A DNA stretch of 64,000 nt from DASXUL01 sp036504855 (GCA_036504855.1 DASXUL010000124.1:5596-69595); one strand, 5' to 3'. Positions 26,079 through 34,842 are shown, counted from the stretch's first letter. The notes: generated by a model not told the origin, from the letters alone. Numbers and translations are program-made.

Positions 26079-27176
26079 ATGCCCAGTTTCATCGAACAGT
26101 ATGCCAGCGAGATCCGAGCCAAGAGTGGACGGTTCGCCGAGTGCTTCGGCAGCGTCCCGCGCAACGATGTGGAACGCCGCCTGGCGGACGAAATAGCGCG
26201 GAACTGGATGCCCCTGCCCCAGACGACCGACCCTCGCCCGCGCGCGACCTTCGCTGTGGATGGCGCTTCCGCCTCGCGCCCGCTGATGAACGGCGCCTCC
26301 TTCCTTGTCTGCCAGAGCTTGCTCGCCGGGAAGGATGTGGAGGAGAGCATGGTCGCTGTGGAGGTAGTGCGCGGCGGCGATGTGCGGGACGCGAACCGCG
26401 GATTGGACCGCCTGCGCCAGTTCCTGGAGTTCCGCATTGCAGCGGATCACCTGGACCGCCTGGCGGGCGGCATGCTGCTCATCGATGGCTCTCTGCTGTC
26501 CGACCTCTCACACATGCTCTACCTCCGCCCCATGCGCCTTGGGGGCTACCCGGACCTGCGCGCGGCGCTCATTGGCGCTTACCTGGACCTCGTGGAGGGG
26601 TGCCGGCAGCGGAACATCCTGCTGGTGGGGGTGGCCAAGTCCTCGCGCGACAGCATGCTGTGCGAGAGCCTGCTGGATACCACCTCCCCGAAGGACCGCT
26701 TGTGCGACGCGGAGATTCTGCACCGATTCCTTGGCGGAGCGCCCGGATACACGCGGCCCATCCTGTTTGGATCAGACGGCACTTCGGCGCGGGGCGACGA
26801 TGCCGGGTTCGAGCCCGATGACGCCATCATGTCGCGCGTTCAGAAGATGCCGTGTTTCGCCGTGTTCTACGTGCGCCTGGCGCAGGGCGAGGATGCCCTG
26901 CGCGTAGACGTTACGGGCGACGGGATTGGCTGCACGGAAGCGCTTCTGAGCTTCAAGCGCGCATGGGGTGATGCCGACGCCGTTGCGCCCGTGGTGCGCC
27001 GCCTCGTCTCTCAGCACGGCGGGGCCAGCGTCTACAATGCTCCGCTCTATGCTGTTGACCGCATGGTCCGCCTTTCGAGCCAGACCGTTGATGGCGCCTA
27101 TATGGCTCTCCTACGCGACGCCACCGGCCACTACGTGATGGCTGATCGCGGAACTCGCCGGTTTACCCGCGGGTAG
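26079..27176 (+). CDS. nurA: NurA-family 5'-3' nuclease
   Basis: The 365-residue protein shows NurA's two acidic blocks: TFAVDGASASRPLMNGASF (D61) and GGMLLIDGSLL (D136), plus the following ILLVGVAKSSRDS strand and a C-terminal YNAPLYAVDRMVRLS. NurA is a Mn2+-dependent RNase H-like-fold nuclease that works with the HerA translocase to resect DNA ends; the pair is best known from archaea and occurs in scattered bacteria, sometimes in defence islands. Here herA lies 760 bp downstream in the same direction. The start ATG 26079 has no strong SD. Confidence 0.82.
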   Translation: MPSFIEQYASEIRAKSGRFAECFGSVPRNDVERRLADEIARNWMPLPQTTDPRPRATFAVDGASASRPLMNGASFLVCQSLLAGKDVEESMVAVEVVRGGDVRDANRGLDRLRQFLEFRIAADHLDRLAGGMLLIDGSLLSDLSHMLYLRPMRLGGYPDLRAALIGAYLDLVEGCRQRNILLVGVAKSSRDSMLCESLLDTTSPKDRLCDAEILHRFLGGAPGYTRPILFGSDGTSARGDDAGFEPDDAIMSRVQKMPCFAVFYVRLAQGEDALRVDVTGDGIGCTEALLSFKRAWGDADAVAPVVRRLVSQHGGASVYNAPLYAVDRMVRLSSQTVDGAYMALLRDATGHYVMADRGTRRFTRG

Positions 27177-27192
27177 TCTCCTCGACGACTTC

Positions 27193-27220
27193 GGCCCCGC
27201 GTCGACTGGGCGGCGGGGCC
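27193..27220 (+). terminator. Hairpin between nurA and cupin gene
   Basis: A perfect 8-bp stem GGCCCCGC/GCGGGGCC with a 12-nt loop just after the nurA stop. No U-tract; it may attenuate rather than stop transcription toward herA. Confidence 0.4.
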
Positions 27221-27243
27221 CTCAGGCAGAGAGGAGTGTATGA

Positions 27244-27732
27244 GTGCCTGAACCCGCTTCCGGCGCGCCCGGCGCCATCGTGCTGCGGCCCGGCGAGGGC
27301 CGCCTGCTGCCGCTGCCATTTGAGGGCAGCATCATGGTCCGCGTCCCCTCCGAGAACACCGGCGGCGCGTGGTGTCAGTTCGAATACGTTGTTCCCCCGC
27401 GTTTCTCCGGCCCCGTTCCGCACTACCATACCCGCATCGACGAGCATTTCGATGTTCTGGAAGGCGCGCTCGTCTTCCGTTCCGGCAATGAGTCAGTAGA
27501 CGCCGGCGCCGGATCCTCGGTTTTCGTGCCGCGCGGCGTGGTCCACGCGTTCCGCAACAACGCGGATACGCCGGCGCGCATGCTGGTAACCATGTCGCCA
27601 GGCGGATTTGAGGACTACTTCATCGGCCTCGGCGCCATCATCCGCGCCAGCCCGCAGTGGCCGCCCCAGGACATGACCGCGCTGATCGATCTGAACGCTC
27701 GCTTCGATACGATTGTCGTTCCGGGGAAGTAG
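27244..27732 (+). CDS. Cupin-domain protein
   Basis: The 162-residue protein starts at GTG 27244 with GAGAGGAG 8 nt upstream. It has the two cupin motifs: HYHTRIDEHFDVLEGALVFR (metal ligands His-x-His...Glu...) and SSVFVPRGVVHAFRNNADTP. The single-cupin fold binds a metal and usually a small molecule; no substrate can be inferred. Its position between nurA and herA is unusual for a cupin and may be coincidental or regulatory. Confidence 0.88.
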   Translation: MPEPASGAPGAIVLRPGEGRLLPLPFEGSIMVRVPSENTGGAWCQFEYVVPPRFSGPVPHYHTRIDEHFDVLEGALVFRSGNESVDAGAGSSVFVPRGVVHAFRNNADTPARMLVTMSPGGFEDYFIGLGAIIRASPQWPPQDMTALIDLNARFDTIVVPGK

Positions 27733-27937
27733 TTTCGAAACCCTCTGTTTGCCCATGGCCCTATGGCGGCTCCATCATCCAGCCTAGTAGGCCAGTTTGG
27801 CTCGCTCGCAGATGCTGTGCGGCGGCTCGCCGCCGATTTCGTTCGGTTGTTGCGCCGACGAACGGGCGGCAGGCCGCCGCACTCCTCTGCTTGCGGCGGC
27901 TGGCCCGCTCGTGATCCCCACCGAAAGGCCGTTCGCC

Positions 27938-29728
27938 GTGGACAAAGCAGTTGGATACGTTGTTGGTGAGGTGGAAACCCACCGCTTCACGTTCGTCACC
28001 TCCCCCAGTCTTGCGCCGCCCCGGCTGGAATACCTGGTGATCCCCGGAGTCCAGGAGCGGGTGGATGACGAGATCTGCACGGTGGACATCCTGGCCCAGG
28101 TTACGCGTCTCCAGGTGGCCAGCCAGATGCTGGACGACACGCACACCTATGAGGAGACGCGCACTCTCATCGACGGCGACTACGCGCCGCACCCCAAGAT
28201 CATCGGAACGGCCAACGTGCTTGGCTACCTCTATCTGGAACCCGGCGGGCGCCCAGTGGTTCGAGTGCCGCGCTCTACGCCGCTGCCAGGGTCGCGCGTC
28301 TACGAAGCCCCGGACGATCTCCTGCGCGGGTTCTTTGCGCGCGACGTGCGCTCCGGCATCCACGCCGGCTCCCTGATCAACCGCCCGAACGTGGATGTGA
28401 ACCTGGACCCCAACGGGCTTCGGCGCCACCTCGCTATCATCGCGCAGACGGGCGCCGGAAAATCCTACCTCAGCGGCCTCGTGTTGGAGAACCTGCTCCA
28501 ACTCGGCGGCACCATCGTCGTCTTCGATCCGAACAGCGACTACGTGCGCATGCGGGAAGATGCCAGCCGGAGGCCCACGAAGTTCGCCTCGCACGTGAGC
28601 GTGTTGCGCCTTCCGGGGGTCGAAGGGCGACGTTACTCCAATGAGGAGATCGGCGGCGCGGAAGACTATACCATCTGGTTCTCCAAACTAGAGTCGGACG
28701 AGGTAAGCGATCTTGCCGGCGTCCCCGCAAACGCGCTGAACATCCGCACAGCGATCAAGCGCGCCTGCGATGCCCTGACGAAAGAGGGGCGCGATTACCG
28801 CCCCGAGGATTTGGTGAAGCGCCTCTACAAGATGGCCGGCGTGGCCATGCCGGAAACGGCTGCAACGCCGCTTCAGGCTGTGTCGGCGGAGAACAGCGCC
28901 TACGACGAGGAAACCGACCCGTTCGGCTCCGATTTCCACGCTGCCGTGGAGGAAAAGGCCGGGGCGCCCCTCAAGCGCGCGGGGAAGGGCAATGGCGCCG
29001 CCGAAGTGACCTCAGACGTGCAGGGCGGCGCCGAGAAGGCCATCAAGTACATCGAGGCGCTGACCGCCTACAAGATCTGGGGCTTTCGCGATGTTGACAC
29101 CTACATGGACCGCATGCTGAAGCCCATGAGCCTGTCGGTTATCGATCTGGCCGGCATGGAGCAATTCATCGCCCAGTATGCGGTGCAGAAGACGTTGCGA
29201 GAGGTGTGGCGCCGGGCCACCACCGGAACGCTGACGCACCCGGTGTTCCTGGTCATCGAAGAAGCGCATAACTTTGTGCCGGGCAAGGACAAGTTCCCCG
29301 GCGAGTGCGCGCGCTGGATCAACCGCATAGCGGCCGAGGGTCGCAAGTTCAAGGTCTTTCTGGTGGTCATCACGCAGCGTCCGGGCAAGATCGACCCAGA
29401 CACGCTGAGCCAGTGCGGCAGCCAGATCGTCATGAAGCTGACGAATCCTGACGACCAGCAGGCGGTGCGCAAAGCGTCCGAAAGCCTCAGCGAGAGCCTG
29501 TTCGCGGACCTTCCGGGACTCAACACCGGGGAGGCCATTGTTCTGGGCCAGCTAACCCGTGTGCCGTGCCTCGTGAAGGTGGGCCGCCGCGCCTCTGCCG
29601 AGGGAGGCAGCGATATAGACGTCATCTCCGAACTGGAAAAGGCGCGAGCCTCCGAAGCCACCCGGCGCATTGCCTCGTCCGGCTCATTTGCCGCCCCCCT
29701 CCGACACGACCGCGTGGAGGAGATCTAG
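27938..29728 (+). CDS. herA: HerA-type ATPase/DNA translocase
   Basis: The 596-residue protein begins with a HAS-barrel-like domain (VGYVVGEVETHRFTFVTSP), followed by the FtsK/HerA ATPase core. Walker A is TGAGKS with K175; Walker B is FLVIEEAHNFVP; GRKFKVFLVVITQRPGKID and LSQCGSQIVMKLTNPDDQQA follow, typical of HerA. HerA forms a hexamer that pumps DNA into the NurA dimer during end resection. GTG 27938 preceded by GAAAGG is chosen; a GTG at 27911 is possible. The 205 bp before it are GC-rich with GGCGGCTCGCCGCC-type hairpins and no ORF of note. Confidence 0.85.
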   Translation: MDKAVGYVVGEVETHRFTFVTSPSLAPPRLEYLVIPGVQERVDDEICTVDILAQVTRLQVASQMLDDTHTYEETRTLIDGDYAPHPKIIGTANVLGYLYLEPGGRPVVRVPRSTPLPGSRVYEAPDDLLRGFFARDVRSGIHAGSLINRPNVDVNLDPNGLRRHLAIIAQTGAGKSYLSGLVLENLLQLGGTIVVFDPNSDYVRMREDASRRPTKFASHVSVLRLPGVEGRRYSNEEIGGAEDYTIWFSKLESDEVSDLAGVPANALNIRTAIKRACDALTKEGRDYRPEDLVKRLYKMAGVAMPETAATPLQAVSAENSAYDEETDPFGSDFHAAVEEKAGAPLKRAGKGNGAAEVTSDVQGGAEKAIKYIEALTAYKIWGFRDVDTYMDRMLKPMSLSVIDLAGMEQFIAQYAVQKTLREVWRRATTGTLTHPVFLVIEEAHNFVPGKDKFPGECARWINRIAAEGRKFKVFLVVITQRPGKIDPDTLSQCGSQIVMKLTNPDDQQAVRKASESLSESLFADLPGLNTGEAIVLGQLTRVPCLVKVGRRASAEGGSDIDVISELEKARASEATRRIASSGSFAAPLRHDRVEEI

Positions 29729-29746
29729 CGTTCGGAATTCAGGAGA

Positions 29747-29919
29747 CAGAACACAGTAGCTAGAACTCAGAACTCAGGAGACAGAACTCAGTAGCTAGAA
29801 CTCAGAACTCAGCCCGAACGGCCCGTTCCCCTATGCAGGCGATCAAATGGCGGATAGCCCGTTCGCGCTGGATTCTGAGTTCTGTCTCCTGAGTTCTGAG
29901 TTCTAGCTTCTGTGTTCTG
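29747..29919. repeat. Long inverted repeat of the CAGAACTCAG word family
   Basis: Arms 29747-29791 and 29875-29919 are each 45 nt and complementary at 44 positions; they are built of CAGAACTCAG/GGAGACAGAA words, with partial extra copies outside. The 83-nt loop carries unrelated unique sequence. It sits between herA and the RGG-protein promoter. Confidence 0.85.
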
Positions 29920-29951
29920 AGCGCTGTGTGCTGAGTTCTTCCGCCTTGGCC

Positions 29952-29957
29952 TATAAT
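29952..29957 (+). promoter_or_regulatory. -10 box (TATAAT) of the RGG-protein gene
   Basis: A perfect TATAAT 41 bp before ATG 29993. The intervening leader contains a GGCGG-TGAA-CCGCC hairpin (29967-29979) directly before the AAGGAG SD, able to influence initiation. Confidence 0.6.
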
Positions 29958-29992
29958 GATGCACAGGCGGTGAACCGCCGAAGGAGATGTGC

Positions 29993-30994
29993 ATGGCTTT
30001 CTATGACAAGGGGCGTAAGCCCCGCCCGGGCGGCGACCGGCCGGACCGGCGCGCGGATGAGCGCGAAAATGATGAACACAACGCGCGGCGCGCCCAAGGC
30101 CCCGCCGACCGCCGCCAGGAAGAGGAGCGAGGCCGTCCACCTTGGATGGAAGATCGTCCTCGCGGCGGCAACGAAGGCCGCGAACGAGGTGGATTCCAGG
30201 ATCGGGACCGCGGCAGTTCCGGCGGTCCACGAGGCGGCGGAAACTTCCAGGACCGCGATCGGGGCAACGACCGCGGCAATGACAGAGGAAATGATCGCTT
30301 CGGCTACCAGGGCGGCCCCCCGCGCGACCGAGGCGGTTACGGCGGACCGCCACGCGGCGGCGGCTATCAGGACCGCGACCGCGGCGGCTACCAGGGCGGC
30401 CCTGGCGGCGATAGGCCCTCTCGACCGCCCTACGGCGGCGATCGGCCGTCGCGCCCGCAATATGGCGGCGATCGCCCGCAATACGGCGGCGATCGACAGC
30501 GTCCGCCTCGCTATGAAGACCGTCAGCCCCCCGTGCCGCCCCAGGCGGAAGCCACGGAGGCGCCGGCCTTTACCATCGACCAGATTGAGGCCGTGATCCG
30601 TCGCGCCGTGCGCGAGGAGGTCCGAGCCTTCTTCAACGAGCAACTGGCCCTTCAGGAGGCCGAAGAGGCGGCGATGGGTGAGGACGTCTCCGATGAGGAC
30701 ATCCTCGCCGAAGTGGAAGAGCTTCTCGAGGAAGACGCCGAGCCGACCGCCGTCCTGATCGTCGAGCCCATCCCGGCCGATACGCCCCCCGCGCCTGTGG
30801 CCCTTCTGGATGAGCCCGTAGGGGTAGCCAAGCCGGCGGATGTGGCCGAGCCGGCCAAACCGAAGCGCGCCCCGCGCAAGAAAGCAGCGCCGGTTGCGGA
30901 GGCCCCCGTGGAGGCGGTCGCCGAAGCCGAAGCGGCGCCCGAGCCCGCGGCGGCCCCGAAGCCGAAGCGCGCTCCTCGCAAGAAAGCGGCATAA
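29993..30994 (+). CDS. RGG/GYGG-rich intrinsically disordered protein with histone H1-like tail
   Basis: The 333-residue protein has no globular start: residues ~1-170 are Arg/Gly/Asp-rich repeats (RGGFQDRDRG, GGDRPSRPPYGG repeated), like RNA-binding RGG boxes. One helical segment (ITIDQIEAVIRRAVREEVRAF-like, ~185-215) is acidic and possibly coiled-coil. The C-terminus has two PKRAPRKKAA motifs spaced ~40 residues, like bacterial histone H1-like/AlgP tails. It probably binds nucleic acid and could phase-separate; no known family is assigned. ATG 29993 is preferred over ATG 29987 because AAGGAG touches the latter. Confidence 0.7.
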   Translation: MAFYDKGRKPRPGGDRPDRRADERENDEHNARRAQGPADRRQEEERGRPPWMEDRPRGGNEGRERGGFQDRDRGSSGGPRGGGNFQDRDRGNDRGNDRGNDRFGYQGGPPRDRGGYGGPPRGGGYQDRDRGGYQGGPGGDRPSRPPYGGDRPSRPQYGGDRPQYGGDRQRPPRYEDRQPPVPPQAEATEAPAFTIDQIEAVIRRAVREEVRAFFNEQLALQEAEEAAMGEDVSDEDILAEVEELLEEDAEPTAVLIVEPIPADTPPAPVALLDEPVGVAKPADVAEPAKPKRAPRKKAAPVAEAPVEAVAEAEAAPEPAAAPKPKRAPRKKAA

Positions 30995-31044
30995 CGAAAC
31001 AGAACGGGCCGCCTTCCTACGGGAAGGCGGCCCGTTCTGTTTCG
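30995..31044. terminator. Bidirectional terminator with 23-bp stem and UACG tetraloop
   Basis: A perfect 23-bp stem (30995-31017 with 31022-31044) closed by C-UACG-G, a very stable UNCG tetraloop. AAAC/GTTT at the base gives U-runs on both strands. It separates the convergent RGG-protein gene and HD-domain gene, starting 1 bp from each stop. Confidence 0.93.
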
Positions 31045-31581
31045 TCAGTCTTCTTCCAGTTCTTTTAGAAACCGGCGAGCGTATACGATCCGGCGAACTC
31101 CCAGCCGGCGGGCAGCCGGCGTCAGGAAGACGGCCTCCGCGATGCCCTTTCGGATCTCGCCCGTGATCTCCTCAATGGGTCGGTCTTCCCGGCCGCCGTG
31201 GAGGAACGCTCGGGCGATTCCCACGGCGCCCACCCGTTCCAGGGCGCGCGCGTCGTGCGCCACGCGCTCCTCATCGGTGGCCGGTTGCTCCAGATACCGC
31301 GGCAAGGCGATCCAGAGCCACGTCTGATCGGGGAGGCTAACCCCGGCGTCGCGGAGCGGGCGCGTCCATTTGCGGCGTTCCGCCGGATCCGTTGCCCGCT
31401 CCCGCAGGGCGTGAAACCAACAGAGAAGGCGCGCGCGGTCGGCATTCACATCGTCCACCGAGCCGCACAGGAAGGCGGTTTGGCGCGCCATCCGGTTGGC
31501 GGTTGCCCAGTCGTACAGGGGGTCACGCGAATGGAGCGGCCGGACGAGGCGCTCCACCGCGCCCCAGTCAATTTCCGCCAT
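31045..31581 (-). CDS. Degenerate HD-domain (YedJ-like) protein
   Basis: The 178-residue protein carries RALERVGAVGIARAFLHGG, the phrase typical of YedJ-type HD phosphohydrolases (LD-x-x-GA-IGIAR-F). The metal-binding HD pair that should precede it is poorly kept: the first His region reads PLHSRDPLYDWATANRMARQ, and the later one reads LLCWFHALRE. It may have lost catalysis. The start ATG 31581 overlaps the end of the upstream S1/P1-like gene by 14 bp. Confidence 0.6.
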   Translation of the reverse strand: MAEIDWGAVERLVRPLHSRDPLYDWATANRMARQTAFLCGSVDDVNADRARLLCWFHALRERATDPAERRKWTRPLRDAGVSLPDQTWLWIALPRYLEQPATDEERVAHDARALERVGAVGIARAFLHGGREDRPIEEITGEIRKGIAEAVFLTPAARRLGVRRIVYARRFLKELEED

Positions 31582-32569
31582 CCGCCTTCCCTTCGGCCTT
31601 CGCGGCGGGCTGGCGTGGTGAGACGCCGTGCATGGCCATGGCCCAGATGTCGCGCAGTTCCGACGCGCCGGCGGCGAGGCGCTCCTGGATGAACCTCTTG
31701 CCATCCGCGCCAGGCGCGGCGACGCTGAACGCGCCTTCCTTCTCGAGATCGTACATCCGCGCCACCTGACCGTTGCTGACCTTCAGATAGGCCACGGCGC
31801 TGTCCAGGATCGGCCCCACAGGCTTCAAGGGCGCCACAAGGGAATCGACGTCTTTCTCGTCGATTACAACGTCAACGAAATCGCCCTCAACGCGTCCGTG
31901 AAACCCCTTTGAGCGCAGCGGCCGCTCGGCTTCCGCCGTGGTGTAGCCCTTCGGGTTCGGCGCATACGCAGTGTCCCAGCCGTTGAAATGCACGGTGGTG
32001 TGCATGGGGTTGGAGCCGTCGCCAACGTAGTGGCCGAGGACTCCGGCCGTGTAGATGATGTCTAGTTCGATCTGGGGCGTTGTCGCTTTCACCGCCGCGT
32101 CGGATGACGTTTTGGCCTTCTTCCAGTCTCGCCACTCGCTCTGGAGCGTCTGGGTGACTTCCGCGATGCGGTACGGCAAGAAGCCGAGCTTATCGGGAGT
32201 GAGGTGGTGCTTTTCGAGGATGCCGGAGGTTTCCAGCATCGAGATGAAGCGATATCGGTCCTTCGGAAATGTCTGATCCAGCACGGGCTCCATATCCATG
32301 AAGTGGTCCGGGCCATTGACAGCATAGAGCTGGTCTCCGCTGTTCACCTTCCAGCGGTCCGGTTCCGGGCCGAGGTAGGCGAGCCGGTCGGCTGCGTCTT
32401 TGAAGAAGGCGGGGGTATCGGCCGGCATATTCACGGCCGCCAGGCGGTTGATCAGGGTATGCCCCTTCTGTTCCCAGGCTGAGGCGGGGCGGGCAAGTGC
32501 CGCCAGCGCCAGAAGGCCGATAAGCGCGCGTTGGCTGCGATTCGTCACGTTCTGGAATGCTCCTCTCAA
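31568..32569 (-). CDS. Secreted S1/P1 nuclease-like (zinc-dependent PLC fold) protein
   Basis: The 333-residue protein has a signal peptide ending at ARPASA, so the mature chain begins WEQKGHTLIN; the N-terminal Trp that ligates zinc is a feature of the S1/P1 nuclease and PLC fold. Later ligands include NGPDHFMDMEP, LDIIYTAGVLGHYVGDGSNP and HTTVHFNGWD (the HxxxD-like blocks). Likely a secreted Zn-dependent phosphodiesterase, either nuclease or phospholipase. The C-terminus is Lys/Ala-rich and low complexity. It overlaps the HD-domain gene. Confidence 0.82.
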   Translation of the reverse strand: MRGAFQNVTNRSQRALIGLLALAALARPASAWEQKGHTLINRLAAVNMPADTPAFFKDAADRLAYLGPEPDRWKVNSGDQLYAVNGPDHFMDMEPVLDQTFPKDRYRFISMLETSGILEKHHLTPDKLGFLPYRIAEVTQTLQSEWRDWKKAKTSSDAAVKATTPQIELDIIYTAGVLGHYVGDGSNPMHTTVHFNGWDTAYAPNPKGYTTAEAERPLRSKGFHGRVEGDFVDVVIDEKDVDSLVAPLKPVGPILDSAVAYLKVSNGQVARMYDLEKEGAFSVAAPGADGKRFIQERLAAGASELRDIWAMAMHGVSPRQPAAKAEGKADGGN

Positions 32570-32653
32570 GCGTTCGTCTTCTCACAGGATAGCCCGCGCC
32601 CGGCGCGGGTTCCTATGCTGGAGGTGACGCATTCCGTTCAGGAGGCCGTTTGC

Positions 32654-33232
32654 ATGGAGCTGTTCGTGGAGGTTGCCGGCATCGCGCCGGGGATCGTGGT
32701 GGATCTACCGTATGCCCGAAATGCCAACGCATTCGGGGCGGCGATGTACCCGTTGAACCGGGCCTTCCTTCGCTCGAAGACGGCCGGTCGCCTGGCCCGC
32801 GCGCAACGGCTGCTGTGCTCTACCGGCCTTCGGCTGAAGGTGTGGGACGCCTACCGCCCGCTCTCCGTTCAGAGGGCGATGTGGGACGCGCTGCCGGACG
32901 AGGACTTTGTGGCTCCCCCGGGGCGGGGGTCGCGCCACAATCGCGGCGCCGCCGTGGATGTGACCCTGGTCGGCCCGCTGGATGCCGAGGTGGAGATGCC
33001 CTCAGGCTTCGACGACTTCTCGGAGCGGGCGCACGTTGGCTACGCTGGCGGCTCCCGCGAGGCGCGGGCGAATCGGGACCTTCTGCGCGCTGTAATGCTG
33101 GCCGCCGGCTTCACCGGCATCGACGAGGAATGGTGGCACTTCGACGATCCCGAGTATCGACGCTGGCCCCTGTGTGACGTGTCGCTGCATCAGTTGGCGG
33201 CTCACGCAGACTGGATGCGCCGCTGCCCCTGA
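32654..33232 (+). CDS. D-alanyl-D-alanine dipeptidase (VanX/DdpX-like)
   Basis: The 192-residue protein has AGGAGG 8 nt before ATG 32654. Zinc ligands are H95 and D102 in SRHNRGAAVDV, with the catalytic/ligand E159 and H162 in EWWHF. VKVWDAYRPLSVQ-type strand (LRLKVWDAYRPLS) is the family's Arg motif. VanX-family enzymes hydrolyse D-Ala-D-Ala; without vanH/vanA it most likely serves peptidoglycan turnover, as DdpX does. No signal peptide is seen, so it is cytoplasmic. Confidence 0.93.
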   Translation: MELFVEVAGIAPGIVVDLPYARNANAFGAAMYPLNRAFLRSKTAGRLARAQRLLCSTGLRLKVWDAYRPLSVQRAMWDALPDEDFVAPPGRGSRHNRGAAVDVTLVGPLDAEVEMPSGFDDFSERAHVGYAGGSREARANRDLLRAVMLAAGFTGIDEEWWHFDDPEYRRWPLCDVSLHQLAAHADWMRRCP

Positions 33233-33267
33233 AGCAGCGGCGCCCGATCAGGCCGGTTCGTTGGCGT

Positions 33268-34767
33268 CTACGGCTGGATCGGAAAGGCGAGGATCTTGCC
33301 GGCCGCGCTGCCGACAACCACAACGTCCCGGCCCGCCACGCAGCCGCTGGCCGAAGGGCTGGAGTCCAGGGGGCCGCGATCTGGATCGGCGAATGCGGCG
33401 AACGCGCCAGGGTCGCGCACCGGAACCGCATAGAAGCGTCCGCTGTGGCTCCCGATATACAGCTTATCGTTCACAACGAGCGGCGTAGAGTGGAACGATC
33501 CGGCCGCGCCGTCCAGGACATTGGGCGGGAGTGCGGTGGAGCCGTCGGCGGCATTCAGAGCTGAGAGCGATCCGTCGGTTGCGCCGAAGTAGAGCACCTG
33601 GCCGGCGCGGTCGAGCCACGGGCTGGCGTCGATCGTCGCGCCCGCTATCCGAACATATCCGCCGTTCGGCCAGCGGGAGTCGACCTGACCGTTGGACGCG
33701 GTCAGCCGGTAGATGCGCGCTCCCGCTTTGGGATCGGCGCCATCTTCCCAGGCTCCAACAAACAGGGCGCCCGTCTTCTCGTCCACCACCGGCTCAGTGG
33801 CGATGCGAGCGCCGTACGAAACCTCCCACTGAGGCACGAGGCCGAAGGCGTCGGACTTCAGCCCCACGAGATCGCGGTCGGCGAACCGGACGCGCGGTCC
33901 GGAAGCGCCGGTATCGACGCCGGCGATCACGAGGTCGGCATTGTCGGAGCCGGGGACTGAGGGAGATGAAGTGCACGCGGCGCCTGGGCCGAACCCGAAT
34001 ACCGCGGCTCCCTTCGGGTGCGCCAGCAGCGGGCCGCCGCTACCCACTGGGGCCACGTTGAGAAGCCGGTTGGGCCGAACGGCCGTGTTTCTGCCGGAGT
34101 ACGTGTACTCGTAGACCGCCGGGCTGCCGACGGCATCCGCGCCCAGGATGTTCACGCGTCCCGCCGGAAACAGGCCGCTTGCATCGGTCACTTCCAGATA
34201 CGACTGAGCCGGCGGCGCCGCCTGCCGGCGCGGGAGCGAGGTAACGAACGTCCGCCCGTACGTCAGGCCGCCGGCCGCGGAGCCGTCCGCCGCGTTGCGG
34301 CGGCTGATCCTGCCGTTGGATGCGGTGAGGTAGATGTACTTGCCGCGCACGGCGGGGGTCGTGAGGATCGGGATGCCGGGGCTAACGGGCTGCGGGTTCC
34401 GGCCCCAAGCGGGCTGGCCATTCAGCGCGAACGCGTATAGGGAACCGCGAGCGGTGGCCACGTAAACGGTTTCCTGCCCGCTGGCGCCATATACGGCCGG
34501 GCGTCCCTTCACCGAGCCGTCCAACGCAATGGGAAAGCCCGGCAACAACGTTCCGGCTTTGTCGCCCACCGCATACAGCGCATACAGCTTTCCGTCGTCG
34601 CTGCCAACGTAGACGACGTCGTGGAAAACGGTGGGGGAGGAGTTCACCGGCGCAATGTGGCCGGCCGCGGGAAACGTCCAGGCGGGGCGGAGTTCGGCGG
34701 AGCGAACGGTAAACGAGGTGAGGCCGAGGATGGCCGCTATGCCCAGGTATTTTCGAATAGCTTTCAT
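33268..34767 (-). CDS. Secreted PQQ-like beta-propeller repeat protein
   Basis: The 499-residue protein has a signal peptide (MKAIRKYLGIAAILGLTSF...RSAE). It consists of PQQ/BamB-like blades such as VVYVGSDDGKLYALYAV, TVYVATARGSLYAFALN, VLYFGATDGSLSALNAADGS and KLYIGSHSGRFYAVPV. It probably acts as an extracytoplasmic binding scaffold; there is no evidence it binds PQQ. ATG 34767 is used since an upstream extension has no coding look. The hairpin 34816-34842 separates it from the anti-sigma gene. Confidence 0.88.
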   Translation of the reverse strand: MKAIRKYLGIAAILGLTSFTVRSAELRPAWTFPAAGHIAPVNSSPTVFHDVVYVGSDDGKLYALYAVGDKAGTLLPGFPIALDGSVKGRPAVYGASGQETVYVATARGSLYAFALNGQPAWGRNPQPVSPGIPILTTPAVRGKYIYLTASNGRISRRNAADGSAAGGLTYGRTFVTSLPRRQAAPPAQSYLEVTDASGLFPAGRVNILGADAVGSPAVYEYTYSGRNTAVRPNRLLNVAPVGSGGPLLAHPKGAAVFGFGPGAACTSSPSVPGSDNADLVIAGVDTGASGPRVRFADRDLVGLKSDAFGLVPQWEVSYGARIATEPVVDEKTGALFVGAWEDGADPKAGARIYRLTASNGQVDSRWPNGGYVRIAGATIDASPWLDRAGQVLYFGATDGSLSALNAADGSTALPPNVLDGAAGSFHSTPLVVNDKLYIGSHSGRFYAVPVRDPGAFAAFADPDRGPLDSSPSASGCVAGRDVVVVGSAAGKILAFPIQP

Positions 34768-34815
34768 CGATCTATGGCGACGGCCGGGCGGAAAGCGCCG
34801 GACGGCGGAAACACG

Positions 34816-34842
34816 CACAGCCCGCGTCAGGAGCGGGCTGTG
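34816..34842 (-). terminator. Hairpin downstream of anti-sigma gene
   Basis: A perfect 10-bp stem CACAGCCCGC/GCGGGCTGTG with a 7-nt loop, followed on the minus strand by GTGTTT. It ends the sigma/anti-sigma operon. Confidence 0.65.

Noticed and set aside
30995..31044. Small RNA or attenuator
   Set aside because: Symmetry, tetraloop and placement between convergent stops fit a bidirectional terminator.
32654..33232. Vancomycin resistance gene
   Set aside because: VanX-like enzyme stands alone without vanH/vanA/vanRS; DdpX-type cell-wall turnover is simpler. The distant VanW protein does not change this.
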